From assembly GCA_019155185.1 (NCBI GenBank), contig CM032804.1, forward strand, positions 12,868,992 to 12,932,991: a stretch of DNA of 64,000 bases. Direction: 5' to 3'. Position numbers and translations under genes: made by a program. The stretch comes from Beaufortia kweichowensis. Taxonomy: Eukaryota; Chordata; Actinopteri; Cypriniformes; Gastromyzontidae. Under the pieces are notes generated by a model. The model was not told where the DNA came from and ran no database searches. It saw nothing but the letters and a program-made list of their open reading frames with translations. Shown here in pieces: positions 1 to 30,350 of this stretch; the stretch's first letter is position 1, and each line of letters begins with the position of its first letter.

Positions 1-3000
1 CAGTCTGCTAAATACAGCCTTGTGCTGTTCCATTATGACATATTCATTCTCGCTGAGCCACACACCAGCACTTCTCTTGATTTTCAGCCAGTCACAATTG
101 TCCGTCTATTCATAAGAGCTCCGCCTTCTAATCTGGGTAATCTGTTGCATTTGTTAAGAAAACACAAGTTGGAGACGTATTAAAAACCTTCCCTGCTGTG
201 ATAAAGCTTAGAATTTCCCGTATAAGAAATGAGGCTTTAGGGGTTTTTTTCTGTGCACACAGTGAGTTTTTGTGGCTAATATGAAATGAATGAGGTGTAA
301 GGGTGACTTTTTCTTGGCATTTTGAAGTGTATTTGCACTTTTATAGGAGGAAATGTACTGTATCATCCCTTCACTAGAAAGGATTTTACACTGAGTTTAA
401 TGGTTTTAAGTTCCACCAGGTTTTAAATAGTTTGTTTATAATTGGGCTCAGTTGGCAGCAGAAGAACCATTTTGAAGCAGTGAAGCTTGAAATGAATGAA
501 AGATATTTAAATATTTAATAGGTCCACTACTGTGACAGCTGAACCTAAACAAGTGTAGTAACTGGCAGAGATAGTGAGGTGTGAGATAGCGGGTGACTGT
601 GTGTTAATTATTGACGGTTAAGATCCTGAGCATTACAAGCCCTGCTGTCTTGTGATGTTTAATAGACTATGAAATAAAGACAACTTTGGGGAATTTAATA
701 AAGTAACCGTTTCAGCCTCAGACATCAAGTACACCTACAGTCTGTTTACTGTGTGAAATTGGACACAAAAATGATCAGAATGTATTATAAATACTTTTTT
801 TATACATGCTATATATAATCTGTGGTATCATCTGTTTAAAATAACCCCTGTCTTTGAAAAACAAGATACATTTTTGTGTTTGGCTGCATTTCATTCAGAC
901 TGTTGAAAACTATACAATAGAATAAAGCAGATCAGACTCGAGCCATAATAAATCTACCAAACATAAAAGAAAAACAACAATAAAAAATTATTAAACATTC
1001 TTTAGGCATGTAATATATAATATATAATATCAAATATTCTGTAAAACGCACCGAAATGTCATGAGATAAATTGCATGAGAAACATACTTGAGTAACAAAT
1101 GTTACCATGGACATGTTCTACTTTAATTTAAAAAGGCAAAAAGCATGTTTTGTTTACTCAAGATATATATTTGAAAATATATCTTTTGGGGTCATTATCA
1201 TAGCAATAGGCTGTTTACGGTTGCCAAGCAACGTATAAACTTGCTGCTTCAATACAGAATTCAACTGATGTACGGCTTTATATAGTTCACTTATGGCTTA
1301 AACAAGGCAGATTTTAGAAACAGAACTATCGGTTTATAATTCAAGCTTTTGTAATGGCTCGGTTGTGTGTGGAACAGCAGGATGTCTTATAGATTTTACT
1401 TTTCAGCTACTGTTAAGAAAGGAGACATGACATTCACTCTTCCCTTAGGTGGAGGAAAAAATGAAATACTGAAGCAAATTGACAAATCCGTCACAGGGAA
1501 ATAGAACAGCTGCTTGTATCTGATTTTAACAGTATGAGAGCATTTGCACCACTAAGAATTGTTTTATTATGTGTGTGTGTTGCGCATCCAGGAGAGAATT
1601 GTATTACTCCGAGGTTGCTCTTTCATAGCTCAGAATTTTGAAAATGCCTGGAGGATATAAAAGTAAGACACAAATAACAATTTTTGTCGTATAGAACTGT
1701 GAAATGTATGTGTGCTCTGTCTAAAATCTGTAAGATGTTGCCTTCAGAGACTGCATTTCAAGGTAGGAAGGCATCAGTGCACATCTGAACACAATGTTTG
1801 CTTCACTTCCTGTCTCCTAAGACAACTTTATCTGATCAATATTTAAAGGCGGCATATGTCGAAGATTATTCAATGTCCCACAATCCTGTTTGTGGTCATC
1901 CACGGTGAATGTGATTGGTCAAGCATGGTCAAGAGAAAAGCAGAGAAAGCTGTTGGAGCTGCAGCACTGTTTTGTATAAATTAAAATTTCATTTTCACTT
2001 TCAGCAGCTTTTGTTGATGTTTTTCATATTTTATTGGTTATTGAAGCGCGCTCTGTATTTTAAACATAATTCCTTTACACTGCTTATGAAGCCCGTTTCA
2101 TATAATGAGTAAAAATCTCTGACTTTTGATTAAAATTATAGTATCTGGGACATATGTCTTGTCAGGAGAGAAATATGAGTGGCAATCAACCTGCAATCAA
2201 AATTTCCAAATCCAAGTTATCTTTTTTAGTCTAAGTTGTTGATTTGTTTTGCTATAAATATTGTACATGACAAATACGCACAATCTCTCTTTTAAATCTG
2301 ATTTACATTTTAAAAGCTTGTTGTGATTGGCATTTCAGTTTGACTTGAAGCAAACGTCTCAGTATGTCCTATTCAAGAAACAACATCTGTTCCACAATCA
2401 TTTGCGTAACCCTTAACTGTTATCTTTTTCCACTGTCTGACTTGATTTATTTATAAAATTAAAGCTTAAATTGTAATCTAACATGTGAATATAGCTTTGT
2501 AAACTGCATTTGTTGTTGACTCTTGCTCTCTCATTTATAAGTAATGACTTACATTTAAATGTAAGTGTCCAGTTTCATCGCTGTCTCACGGAAAATACTG
2601 ATTCTTGCATTTTTGGGTGATGTTTTCCACAGCATTGATGTTATCTTTGTAGCAGTGGAGAAGGAGGGATGTGATGTTTTTGTGTTGTATTTCTGTGTAC
2701 CACTCACTGTAACAGCTTGTATGTCTGTCATCTGTCATTTTTGCTGAGCTCCAGTGACCCACAGAAATACAGCACACACTTGGCTTACTGTTGTTTTTAA
2801 AGAGAAAGACAGAGCTCTAAAGACAGCATGGAGGACTGTGACTACACTTGGTGGGAAACATATAGTTTTTTAGCCTCAGAAAGACACCAGCCAGGACATT
2901 TTGGAAAATATGAACCTGTTATAGGCCTCCTGTGGAATCAAGGGGCATGCAACCATACTGTACAATATTGCAACTCGCATTAACAAGTCCCAGTTTTCAT

Positions 3001-3593
3001 GGCAGTTCATAAAACATTATTTGTGGCAATTGTGAAGGCGACCACTGCTATTACAATACAAGTATGTCAATCACATTTGTCGCACTGTTTTTGTTGTTAT
3101 ACATTTCTTATTCTCGAGGTTGTTTGCTTTCTGTTTGACAGCGTGTAAGTGAGAGCTAGTAAAGAGATGTAATTATTGCCAGTGCTGATCAATCCTACAG
3201 CACATCTGACTGATGATTCAGCTATAGCTGTTCAATTACAGCCAACTGCTATTGCATTGAATGAATTAATCATTAGTCTCATTCAGGACAATCTGCATTA
3301 GTAGACGTCTAGACTGGAGGCGATACAGAGCTGTGATACAGATGCAGTGGACTCTAACCTGCTAAGACTGACAGGCTTTGTAACACATCATCATCACCCC
3401 AAAATCCTGCTTATAATACTCATTTTATTACTTGTGTTGCTCATTTGACAATGTCAGTTTTGTGGAGCACAAAAGGAGATTTAAAAAAATGATAATGGTC
3501 ATTTTTGAAGGACTAAGGCTTTCATATATCTCTATGAATGGTGTTTTATTCCAGTTCCTCTGAATTCATTCAGTAGCTTTGTTTGAGGAAGAG

Positions 3594-3945
3594 CTGTAAA
3601 AAAACAGCTTTTTACAGCAGAACTACAGTATTTTGACAGTACTGCAGTGACTGCACTGGGTGTACACCACAACACAAAACTTTTGAACAAATATTGTATT
3701 AATCATACTTACAGTTTGTGATTCAGAGACGCTTGTTGCCAAAAATAGTGAGTACTGACGATCTTTCATGGATAAGCGTTTACCAAATCCCACGTTGACC
3801 TCGCAGAGACTGGGGAAGCGGTAAAAGTCAGTAAAAAGTCTGTAAAATGATGGGAAAACAACAAAAGATTAGAACTGTACTACTATTGTAAAAAACTCAT
3901 TTTAACAGTGAAAACGACAGAAAATTGCCTTTACACTGTAGAACA
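3594..3945. repeat. possible degenerate 'CTGTAAAAAACAG' MITE remnant
   Basis: The left part contains 'ctgtaaaaaaacagc', 'ttttacagcagaactacag' and 'tattttgacagtactgcagt'. The right part contains 'tgtaaaatgatgggaaa' and 'cctttacactgtag'. These words match a MITE-like repeat I recall as common in fish genomes. The middle diverges, so the boundaries are uncertain and two neighbouring fragments are possible. Confidence 0.3.
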
Positions 3946-4536
3946 CAACATCTCCTAGACATGATGTAAACACACAAAATTTGTGTTTGTGGGCATGCAG
4001 GTCAGAGTATATGTTGTTTGTGAGCAGCAATTGAAAACTATAGATGGGCATTTTGCAACTGTGTGTGATGTACTGTAGATATAGTTTACAGACCTGAGAT
4101 GTAAACAAATTTTCATAACAAATCATATAAACTAAAAAAACATATAATAAATTATGTTAACGTTAATGTTATTTCTAAAAATATCTCAAATGAAAAAGCA
4201 AACAGGTTAATTCATTCAAATTGAAAATGGTTTGGTAAATTGGATCTAAAATAAACAGATTTTTTTAGACTATTAATACAGCTAAAATATATACAAAAAT
4301 AAATCTTTCATTACAAAAACCTATGAGGCCACACAAGACTTCTGGGAACAGTAATTACTGCCAGTTAACATGAACTGGTATTTCAAATGGATTCGTTGAT
4401 GGGAACCATGTGAACAAACCAATTTGCTAAAATGAATGAGACCTTCAAACCCTACTTGAGAGAAAAGTGTTTTATTGTTGCCTAAGCCACACTGTGTATC
4501 TGTGTGTAATAGCTGTGCTGTCTCTTTCTGCTGTGT

Positions 4537-4555
4537 ATGTGTGTGTGTGTGTGTC
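4537..4555. repeat. (TG)n microsatellite, short
   Basis: A run of TG dinucleotides about 19 bases long, interrupted once by TA, inside the first mgat5b intron of the window. Confidence 0.8.
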
Positions 4556-5790
4556 TGTACTGTTTGTTGTTCTTGTCTGTAAGCTGCTCTATCTATCAGC
4601 AGACGAGGGAAGAAGATATTTTACACATTCTTCACATGCACATACACGTCTATGATTATATTAGGTTTCATATGTAAATTCACAAGTAAAATACGTAAAT
4701 GAACCCATTTGGGTAAATATGAAATCTAAATTTACCACAATTATGTTTTAGTGCACATTCCTGGTCTTTATTCTGGGATTCATCAGGGAACATTATCCTA
4801 AAGAAAGGTTTTTTTATTCTTTGAACTATGTGTTATAGTTGATAATAAGTGTTATAATAGCTTTTTTGTTCTGGTTGACGTCATGAATCAGGAGGTCTGT
4901 AATACCTGGAGAAAGCTATGTGCATCCAGTAAATCTCAGTGCTCAGCTGGGGCAGGTAACCAGCCAAAACCCTCCACAAATCCCTCTGGTCTCACCTGGC
5001 ACAGGTTTCACAATCCAATCAGTTCCAGAGAGACGAAATCAAAATTGAATCACATCCCTTTCACCCCATTTTCCTCACTGAATATCCAGTTTCACTCTGT
5101 AATATATGTGACATTACAGAAAAGAAATGGGTTGTGAATATTGTTTCATGTTGACTTTAAATGTGGGACAGGGATCTATAATCTCATGTGGACCCACAAA
5201 CCTGGTTTCTACAAGAGATCATCTTACTTACAGAGGTGACTTTTATGAAAAAAGATGGCTGAAAAAGTCTTACCTGTGCCTGAGGCTTTGCACTGCTTTG
5301 TCTATTAAACCCTGGGTGGTATCATTAAAGGGTCTGACATTATGACGGTTCAGACTGAAATAAGATTGAAAACTTCTGGTATTCACAAATTAATTTTATA
5401 TGCACTCTAACGTGCACGTGATTACGCTTTCATTGCACTTTTCTCATTGTCTCTAGATGAGAGATGTAGGCGTGTAAAACCATTCCAGAATTCATAATGA
5501 GACAGCAGAAGTGAGTTTAGCAGCAGATCTGTGTTGTCTGACACATTCCCTCCAGAATCATCTCTCGCTCTGAAACACCATCAGCTTTAGATTTGGCACT
5601 GCCAGTATCCCTGGAGGACAATCCCAGAGAAACTGAGACATGATCTTCAGTAGAGAGGAGGTGCACTCCTCACTGTAACCTGCTGTGCGTGTGTGTGATC
5701 TGGATGTTGATCTGGCAGTGCCTTACACTTCAACGCAAGCTTTGTTTTTGGCACTTTAATAAAACAAATTCTTCTTTCTTTCCTTATTAG

Positions 5791-23370
<17,580 letters not shown>

Positions 23371-23673
23371 GCTTTGACCATAGATCTTCAAAGATGATAT
23401 CTGTGGTTATCTGAGGCCGGTCCTGGAATGTAAAACATGCAAGCTTTCCCAGAAGCGCCCGTATCAACAGGTTAATGGCAAATGTCGGTTGGGGCTGTTG
23501 GTTCAAGCATGAAGTGTCCAGAGAATTGTTTTTTTGTGCACTTTGATCCAAAGCAAAACTTAGCCTCCAGAGTTCAGATTAACGTTTGTAGACGGTAAGA
23601 AAGATGGCACCCTGATGTCTTGGCTGGTAGTAGCTTCAGGGTTGCATGGTGTGTGAAAGCAGTTCAGGCAGAA

Positions 23674-23679
23674 AATAAA
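23674..23679 (+). promoter_or_regulatory. proximal poly(A) signal AATAAA
   Basis: Canonical hexamer about 300 bases past the mgat5b stop codon, followed by a GT-rich stretch ('cagttgtgagtgtg') as expected downstream of a cleavage site. Confidence 0.5.
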
Positions 23680-24315
23680 TGCAAATTGCAGTTGTGAGTG
23701 TGAAGCTCCTTTGTGATTCAGGTCAGACTCTAGAAGCTGTAGTTTTAGGAATGTTGAAAGCGTTAGAAATGCACATGAGGCTTGAAGTCAACATGAGATG
23801 ACATTCACAACGTTTTACTTCCATAATGTGTCATATGTCCAAATTAAATGTGATTTTAAAAAGAAAAACATTTATTGAATTACTCACAGAGTACAGAGTA
23901 AAACGGGCAACTTATTAAAGTGGACCAAGATTTGTATTTGTAAATCTGCAGTACTCCCTTCTTGAAACACAGCATGCACCTGATTCTGATGAGGCTTTTT
24001 AATCTAGGATTTTACTGTGGTTAGGTTCAGTCTCTGAATCACTTCATTACCTAAATATATTACCAAAACAATCTTAAAACAGTCCCTAAATATCTGTTTG
24101 ACACTATTAAACAATTAAAAGAAAAAAGTTGTTTTCGAAGTAATCGTGTCAATTCCATGTTGACTTTAAGTTCATGTGAAAAACAGAAAAGATCTCTGTT
24201 TAAGAAACACTCTCTTGTTTTAAAAGTGGCAGAGGACAATTGTGAATCATTTATTTACAGATGTAAATAAAGTCACTGCATTTTACCTATTTCATAAACG
24301 GTATTGTTTGTACAA

Positions 24316-24321
24316 AATAAA
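24316..24321 (+). promoter_or_regulatory. distal poly(A) signal AATAAA
   Basis: Canonical hexamer, with a second copy about 50 bases upstream (24266-24271) and 'actgtgtatttactttttagc' downstream. It could end a longer 3' UTR isoform. Confidence 0.4.
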
Positions 24322-24340
24322 ATATACTTTTAAAAACTGT

Positions 24341-27099
24341 GTATTTACTTTTTAGCTGCTCTATTTACAGAATGAAAGCAAATGCGAAAATGTGTGTAAA
24401 ATCTTAGATAGTGTTGAGATTATTGACTGGTAATATATATGTGTGACTCCTCAAAGCTGTTGACTCATATGTTTGATATTTATTGTTCAGTCCTGTCTCA
24501 GGAGGCATTCTGGGATATCTGGCAGTGATGATGCGCTTCTCTGCCATCAGCAGCATCTTCTGAGCATCTTAGGAACCTGCTGAGAATAGAAACTCCAGTG
24601 AGAGACACAAAGAAAAGATGCTCTTCTCATCAAAACTCTCTTTCCTGAAAAGCGTTGACAGCTCAGTACATACATAGCGTATCTCAGGTCTGCTGTTTAT
24701 ATGCCATACTTTTGGAACAATACTAGGGGGTGGCTAAAAATAAGATGTTTATTTACAGTATAATTAAAGCTGCAAATTTATTGCAGCTCTGTTAAAAAGT
24801 TGCAGGTTTCTTTACATAAGGTAAGAAGAATTTTCAACTTTGATTATGCTTTTGCTCAATAACCAGTTTTTATTTAAACAAACCGTTACAGATGGCAGCT
24901 TTAAAAAAAATTTTTAATTATTAAAAGTAATAGTTCACTCAGAAATGAGAATTCTGCTATTATTTGCCCTTCCTCGCCTACAAGCCCCTACCATGTGCTA
25001 TATTATTTCAAACACACAGCTTTATGTGAGGAACATCTTCAGCTGAAAGTCTCCCCATCCACAGTAGCTCAAATCTCATTCATGCTTGGATTTCATGCAA
25101 GAACCTTCCATGATAGATTTAAATATTGTTGCTATCAATTCTTGACTGGTTTATGCTTTTCGTATCGCACTATGGTTTTTACACTATGGTTCTTTTTATT
25201 AAATCAAAATTTGGAGATATCCCAATGTGTTTGCCTAAGCACTGAGTTCCAGCACGATTTGTTTGATTCATTTGATGCATCTTGCAGTCTATCTATGAAC
25301 TGCAGACTAAATTAATCTCAGAAATGTTCCAGCCACCCCCTCAACACTTCTGTCTCTATCTGTTTCTCATTCCTACATTGATTTTACTTGCCAAATTCTG
25401 TTCGGTTAAGCTTTAAATGTTTTGTAATGCTGTTGTCACAAAACAACATAAAGGGGTGTTAGGCCAAAACTTAGTTTACAAAATAAAATACTGCTATACT
25501 ATTAATACTATCTCTGCAATACACATTGTAGTTTACTATGCACAGCATGTAGATTTTCTGTATACAAGTGTTTCTGCAGCTCGCTGTTAATATGTGAATA
25601 TGGCACTAGACTTTAAGTTTGTAGTATTAACAGCAATGATTTGTTTTAGAGGGTTCATATTGCTTTGCAGCAGTATAGTGTACTACTATTTGAAATGCTA
25701 AACATTGCATTAGCATTCTTAAATATCCTTTTAAATAATATGCATTGTACTGCACAGTAGGCCTATGTACCACAGAAAGCAGCACCTAGTATTGGGGGTG
25801 TAGGTGTAGCCCTACACCCCCAAAGAAACATATCCTCTTCCGTAGATTTGTCTTAAATCAGCTTATTGGTGCATATGACGTGCATCGATACACCTGATAT
25901 AAGTGCCCAACATTGCTGAAAGAGACATCAGAAAATATACTCATACTGTAAGTAAAAGAGTGGCCATGGACTTCTGAAGAATTCATGAAAGCTTTGAAAC
26001 CCAAGGCCTTCAAAGACTTCACACACAAACACAGCAGCCGGTTCAAATGTCTCATGCTGGACTTCATTCAGCAGTAAAATGCCCTTTTGCGGTTGCATTT
26101 TTGCAATAACTTATTTTTTATTCTGTTTATTGGCTTGCTGTAAACATTCAAATCACTCATGGTTTTCCTGTACTCTTTAACTGTCAAGCCTCTTTTATAT
26201 AGTATTCAATCTAACTAATTAATCTAATATCACAGCAATCTAAATATTACACTACATCAGACTAAAGATGACACCCAGCTTGTATGATAGCCATTCTCTT
26301 ATAATCTGAAACTCCCTTGTGTCTATTTTACCAATTATTCGCATGTCCTGTGATGCCATTTCATGTCGAAGTAAGAAATCATTTGCACAGTCCATTTACC
26401 AAACAAATTAAGCTCGATCTAATATCTTATGAATACATTATTTTATGAAGATGCATCTATCTTCTGTTGTGTATGTGCAGTAAACATTTCCACTATAACA
26501 TGAGCCACACAGCATCCACAGTTTCATTAATATTTAATATGAAGAGGTGCACCCACATTTCCATATAAATATATTCTCCAAGCATGTGTTTTCTTATCAG
26601 CGCACCAGAGAGGAGTATGCATAATGTGCATAATTACTCTGCACAGGATAATAAAAAAAGCAAATCAAGTAGCAAGCTGAGGAACAAGGTGTCTTGACTG
26701 TGGCCACAGAGTTGAAAGGTTGAAGACTGGCTTGCGGATATGAAAAGGCTCAGCTGTATGCGTACTGTTCATTTTATATATGATTCATGCTCCTGTGAAA
26801 CCACATATAAAACATTTCTTATGACAACAGCAGAGCACTTTTTTTAATAACAAACAATATTGATCACTGTAGATCATAAATATAACTTCGCTCAGACTAT
26901 CATATACAGTAGATTTAGTCAGCTAATTTAATTCATATTTCAGGCAAATACTGTTTTTGAAATATTGTGCAGATGTGGTTTCATTTGCATGCAAGGTTTC
27001 ACTGTGGTATTTAGATGTAATATTATATTGGTTTTATGTTTTCTCATTCCTTTTTTACAATACGTTTAAATGTCAAATATAAAATCAAAACATCTTTTT
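24341..27099. other. intergenic DNA, no gene seen
   Basis: AT-rich sequence downstream of mgat5b. It includes one dispersed-repeat fragment (24921-25000). The open frames of up to 106 codons have no recognisable domains and no codon-bias or splice-site support. Confidence 0.6.
24921..25000 (+). repeat. 'TAGTTCACCCAAAAATG'-family fragment
   Basis: The words 'aatagttcactcagaaatga', 'gaattctgct' and 'attatttgccc' match the start of a very common fish repeat (consensus from memory: TAGTTCACCCAAAAATGAAAATTCTGTC). A related start is at 31537 and a reverse-strand copy at 30180. Confidence 0.5.
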
Positions 27100-28745
27100 A
27101 TCCCAAAACAGGCAGGTCCTGAGCTTTTCCATCAGAAACTTTAAATATGGTAATATTATATGAAGAAAAATGCATCAGAGCTTGTAAAAATATTTTTGTC
27201 AGATGAGGTTTTCCTGTATCCCATAATAGATCAAAATGTTATGTGGGTTTGAACCTACAACCTTGTAAATTCAACCACACAGTACCATTCATTATCCTAC
27301 CTAGGATTTTGGTTGTCAGGATTTTTTAATGGCCACAAAATTCCAACTTTGTGGAAGTTTCCAAAGAAACGGATTCTGATACTTTGTAAGTGTCAGATAG
27401 CGTTCCCCCGTGTTCTATAATATAGCAGGTTCCTACAGTACATGTCTCAAATTTAAACTGTTGACTTTTCATCCCAAAACAGACAGGTCCTGTGCTTTCA
27501 GTCAGAAATTTTAGGTATGGAAATACTATATGAGGGAGAAAGCCTCAGAGGAGGTAAAAATGTTTTTGTGAGATGAGGTTCCACTGTGTCCCATAAAAAA
27601 CCCAAAGAGCATACTGGATTTGAACCAACAACCTTGGAAGTTCTATAAGCCAGACCTATCCACTACACTACCTTTGATTGTGTCTAACAAGACTTTTTAA
27701 TACCCACAGAAGTATAACTTTAGAAGGGGGAACGCATTCTGACACCTTCTTACACCTTCTTACAACCTTGGAAGTTCCACCACGCCGACCTATCCACTAC
27801 ACTACTAAGGATTGTGTTTAGGACATTTTTTTTAATACCCACAGATATATTACTTTTGAAGGGGATTTAATATCCCCCTGTTTTCTATAATATAGCAGGT
27901 TAGTACATGTCTCAAATTTAAACTGTTGATTTTGTTTAGCCCAAAACAGGCAGCCATTTTAAATATGGAAATATTATATATGGGAGATGCATTAGAGCAA
28001 ATGAAAATGTTTTTGTCAGATTAGGTTCCCTTGTGTCCCATAGAAAACCCAAACAGTATACTGGATTTATACCTAAAGTACCACCAAACAGACCCAACCA
28101 CTACACTACTAAGGATTGTGTTTAGCAGGTTTTTTTATTGGCAACATAAGTATAACTTGCATGAGAGCAGGTAAAAAAGTTTTTGTCAGATGAGGTTCCA
28201 CTGTGTCCCATAAAAAACCCAAAGAGGATAAAGGACTTGAACCTACAACCTCAGAAGGTCCACCACACAGACCTATCCCCTATAATACCTAGGATTGCAT
28301 TTAACAAGGTTTTTTTAATACCCACAGAAGTATAACTTTAGAACCTACAACCTTGTAAATACCACCAACCAGACCTATCCATTATACTACGAAGGATTGT
28401 GTTTAGCAATTGTTTTAATGGACAAATAAATATAACTTTTGAAGAGGGAATGCATTCTGACACCTTGTTAATATCAGATAGCGTTTTTAGTCTTTTTAGC
28501 CCAAAACAGGCAAGTCCTGCACTTCTCAGTCCGAAATTTTAAATATGGCAATATTATATGAGGTACAATGCATTAGAGCAGGTAAAAATGTTATGGTCAG
28601 ATGAGGTTCCCTTGTGTCCCATAAAAGAACTTTGTAGCATGCATGACTTGAACCTACAACCTTGCAAGTTCCACCACACAAAGCCACTATTCTACCTAAG
28701 ACATTCTTACCTCAAGTTTTTTAAATAGCCACAAATGCCCAACTT
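27100..28745 (-). repeat. degenerate tandem array of tRNA-like modules
   Basis: About seven diverged copies of a module whose reverse complement reads like a tRNA-derived sequence: 'gtagtgtagtggataggtct' (A-box-like) ... 'ccaaggttgttggttcaaat' (B-box-like). The B-box-like positions begin near 27251, 27622, 27756, 28068, 28239, 28341 and 28650, spaced roughly 371, 134, 312, 171, 102 and 309 bases. Between them recur 'cccaaaacaggca' (27102, 27473, 27940, 28500), 'gtcagatgaggtt', 'tgtcccataaaa' and 'tataactttagaa'. The uneven spacing implies a larger unit with internal deletions. This is either a local amplification of a tRNA-derived SINE or a satellite seeded by a tRNA pseudogene. Confidence 0.7.
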
Positions 28746-30179
28746 TACCGCATGCAGGTTTAGAGGACATCACCGGTGGAAGCAGCTTCAGTGCTTTCTG
28801 ATGTTTCTCAGTGGAATAGTTTCAGCTTTCAAGCCATTTTTGCAGTCTAATAGTACAATCAGCCAGCACCATAATATAGTTGTGACCAATGAACCAAAGA
28901 CCCATAATGCTGTTTCTAGGCTTTTTAAATGTGCAGTTTTTTTCTGCTTTATAGGCAGAATATTTGATGATATTACACACACACTTACACTTATGTTTTC
29001 ACATTTACTTGCTATCCAAATGGGAAACACAGTACATACACTTGTATTGTTTTTATAGCTGTTTATAACAACCTTTAAGTATTGGATGTAATATGACATT
29101 AATCAACATAAAATATTATTCTAAATTATTATTCTATATATTATTCTAATATGCGTTATATATTCATGTTAACATTACAATCAGACTATAACTTCTTGTT
29201 TCTTTCTCTTGATTTTATGAAATATGACCTAAATATGTTTTTGACAAGAGATTCGCTTCATTGGTTTCTTCTTAGATTGTATTTTGGAGAGATGGTGTTT
29301 GGTTTGATCAATAAGAGTGATCTCAGTGATTGCAGTAATAGCTCAGACACAAGACACATTGAATAACAGCTTCTTCTGCTCTCTCACTATATGTGTTGTT
29401 ATATAGTCCAGGCAGTTAAAACTGAAAGCACTATTTAGTTTCTCATCACCACGATATTCATTTTCTGCTCTTTCCCTGAACCATAGAAATAAACCCATAG
29501 AAATAAAAGTACAAAGTACAATACAAGTTCAAATAGTTACTATAAATTATAATCTATGTAAATATTGCAATAGGCTCATTTTGGATTGTGTCTAAAATAA
29601 ACGGTATTCCATATGTCTTTAACCTAAAAACTGTGTAGACATCAAATGGCACTAAAATAAACATTTTAAATGGATTTAAAATAAAAATCCTTACCATTAA
29701 ATGTTAGACTTTGCCTTCTGACTTCAGAAGACTTCAAACCACTGGTTTTTAAAGTATAAAGTTCTTTCATCTCAAAAGATCAAGGCAAATTCTTATGATG
29801 TGACCCCCTTAATACCTGAATTTTGAAGAAGTATTGTAATCATATGGAAGCAACTTCTGGCTGGATTACTTCTGTACACTTGATGTCCTTCATCCTCACA
29901 CACAGCAGTAGAATGTCAAAGCACTTTTCAGACTTCACAAATTCTCAGACGACCATCAAGAATCCATTTAGCTTTATCTCCAATAACAGACTGTCCAAAC
30001 TAATCTCCATTAAAAGCACATAGCTCAGAGATTAAGAAAGAACATTTGCTGTGCTTTGTTTTTCAACTCGTGATTGTATACATTGCATTTGATACAAATT
30101 GACTTGTAAGTACATCAAAGGGATTAAATACTATTGTTACATTAAACATTGTGTATTTTATTTCCATACAAACAAAAGA

Positions 30180-30350
30180 ACAGAATTAGTTCTGTGTCCA
30201 TACATTGGAAGTCAATGGGGGTTCAATGTTGAGTGTCACCACTAGTCTTCAAAATATCTTCTTTTGTGTTCTGCAGAAGAAAGAAAGTCATACAGGTTTG
30301 ACATGACATTAAGTTAAAAAAACATTTTGGAGGGTAAATTATCTTTTTTA
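30180..30350 (-). repeat. 'TAGTTCACCC'-family repeat, reverse copy
   Basis: On the minus strand it reads 'aatttaccctcc', 'catgtcaaacctgtatgac', 'tttctttcttctgcagaaca', 'caaaagaagatattttgaag' and 'cccccattgacttccaatgt'. In order, these are the body of the fish repeat whose head appears at 24921 and 31537. The head 'gttcaccc' has decayed. It is likely a non-autonomous DNA transposon derivative. Confidence 0.65.

Larger units (their letters stand above)
1..5790 (+). other. mgat5b: mgat5b intron (3' part), upstream of exon A
   Basis: This AT-rich stretch has no exon I can recognise. It ends in a good 3' splice site, a pyrimidine-rich run followed by TTATTAG at 5784-5790. I looked for the exon that should come before exon A in the MGAT5 family, coding for the segment ahead of the 'GVPPGRG' stretch, and did not find it, so the intron probably starts outside the window. 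It contains a short (GT)n run at 4537-4555 and a possible MITE remnant at 3594-3945. The short open frames here show no family resemblance. Confidence 0.6.
23371..24340 (+). other. mgat5b: mgat5b 3' UTR (end uncertain)
   Basis: Sequence after the TGA stop, becoming progressively AT-rich. Candidate poly(A) signals AATAAA lie at 23674-23679, 24266-24271 and 24316-24321, so UTRs of about 0.3 kb and about 0.95 kb are possible. The end is my inference; transcript data would fix it. Confidence 0.5.

Noticed and set aside
1..5790. An upstream mgat5b exon before exon A
   Set aside because: I scanned for the expected preceding segment and saw no matching translation with splice sites, so it is probably outside the window.
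24995..25315. 106-codon plus-strand frame
   Set aside because: It starts within a dispersed-repeat region and shows no domain or conserved motif; consistent with chance.
27240..28680. Functional tRNA genes in the tandem array
   Set aside because: Only the A-box-like and B-box-like words remain; the arms do not pair well and the copies are diverged, so they are tRNA-derived rather than tRNA genes.
27100..28745. CRISPR-like array
   Set aside because: Spacing is irregular, the repeats are long and diverged, and the DNA is vertebrate.
28735..29099. Overlapping 107-codon plus and 103-codon minus frames
   Set aside because: They start at the edge of the tRNA-module array, have no recognisable domain and unremarkable composition.
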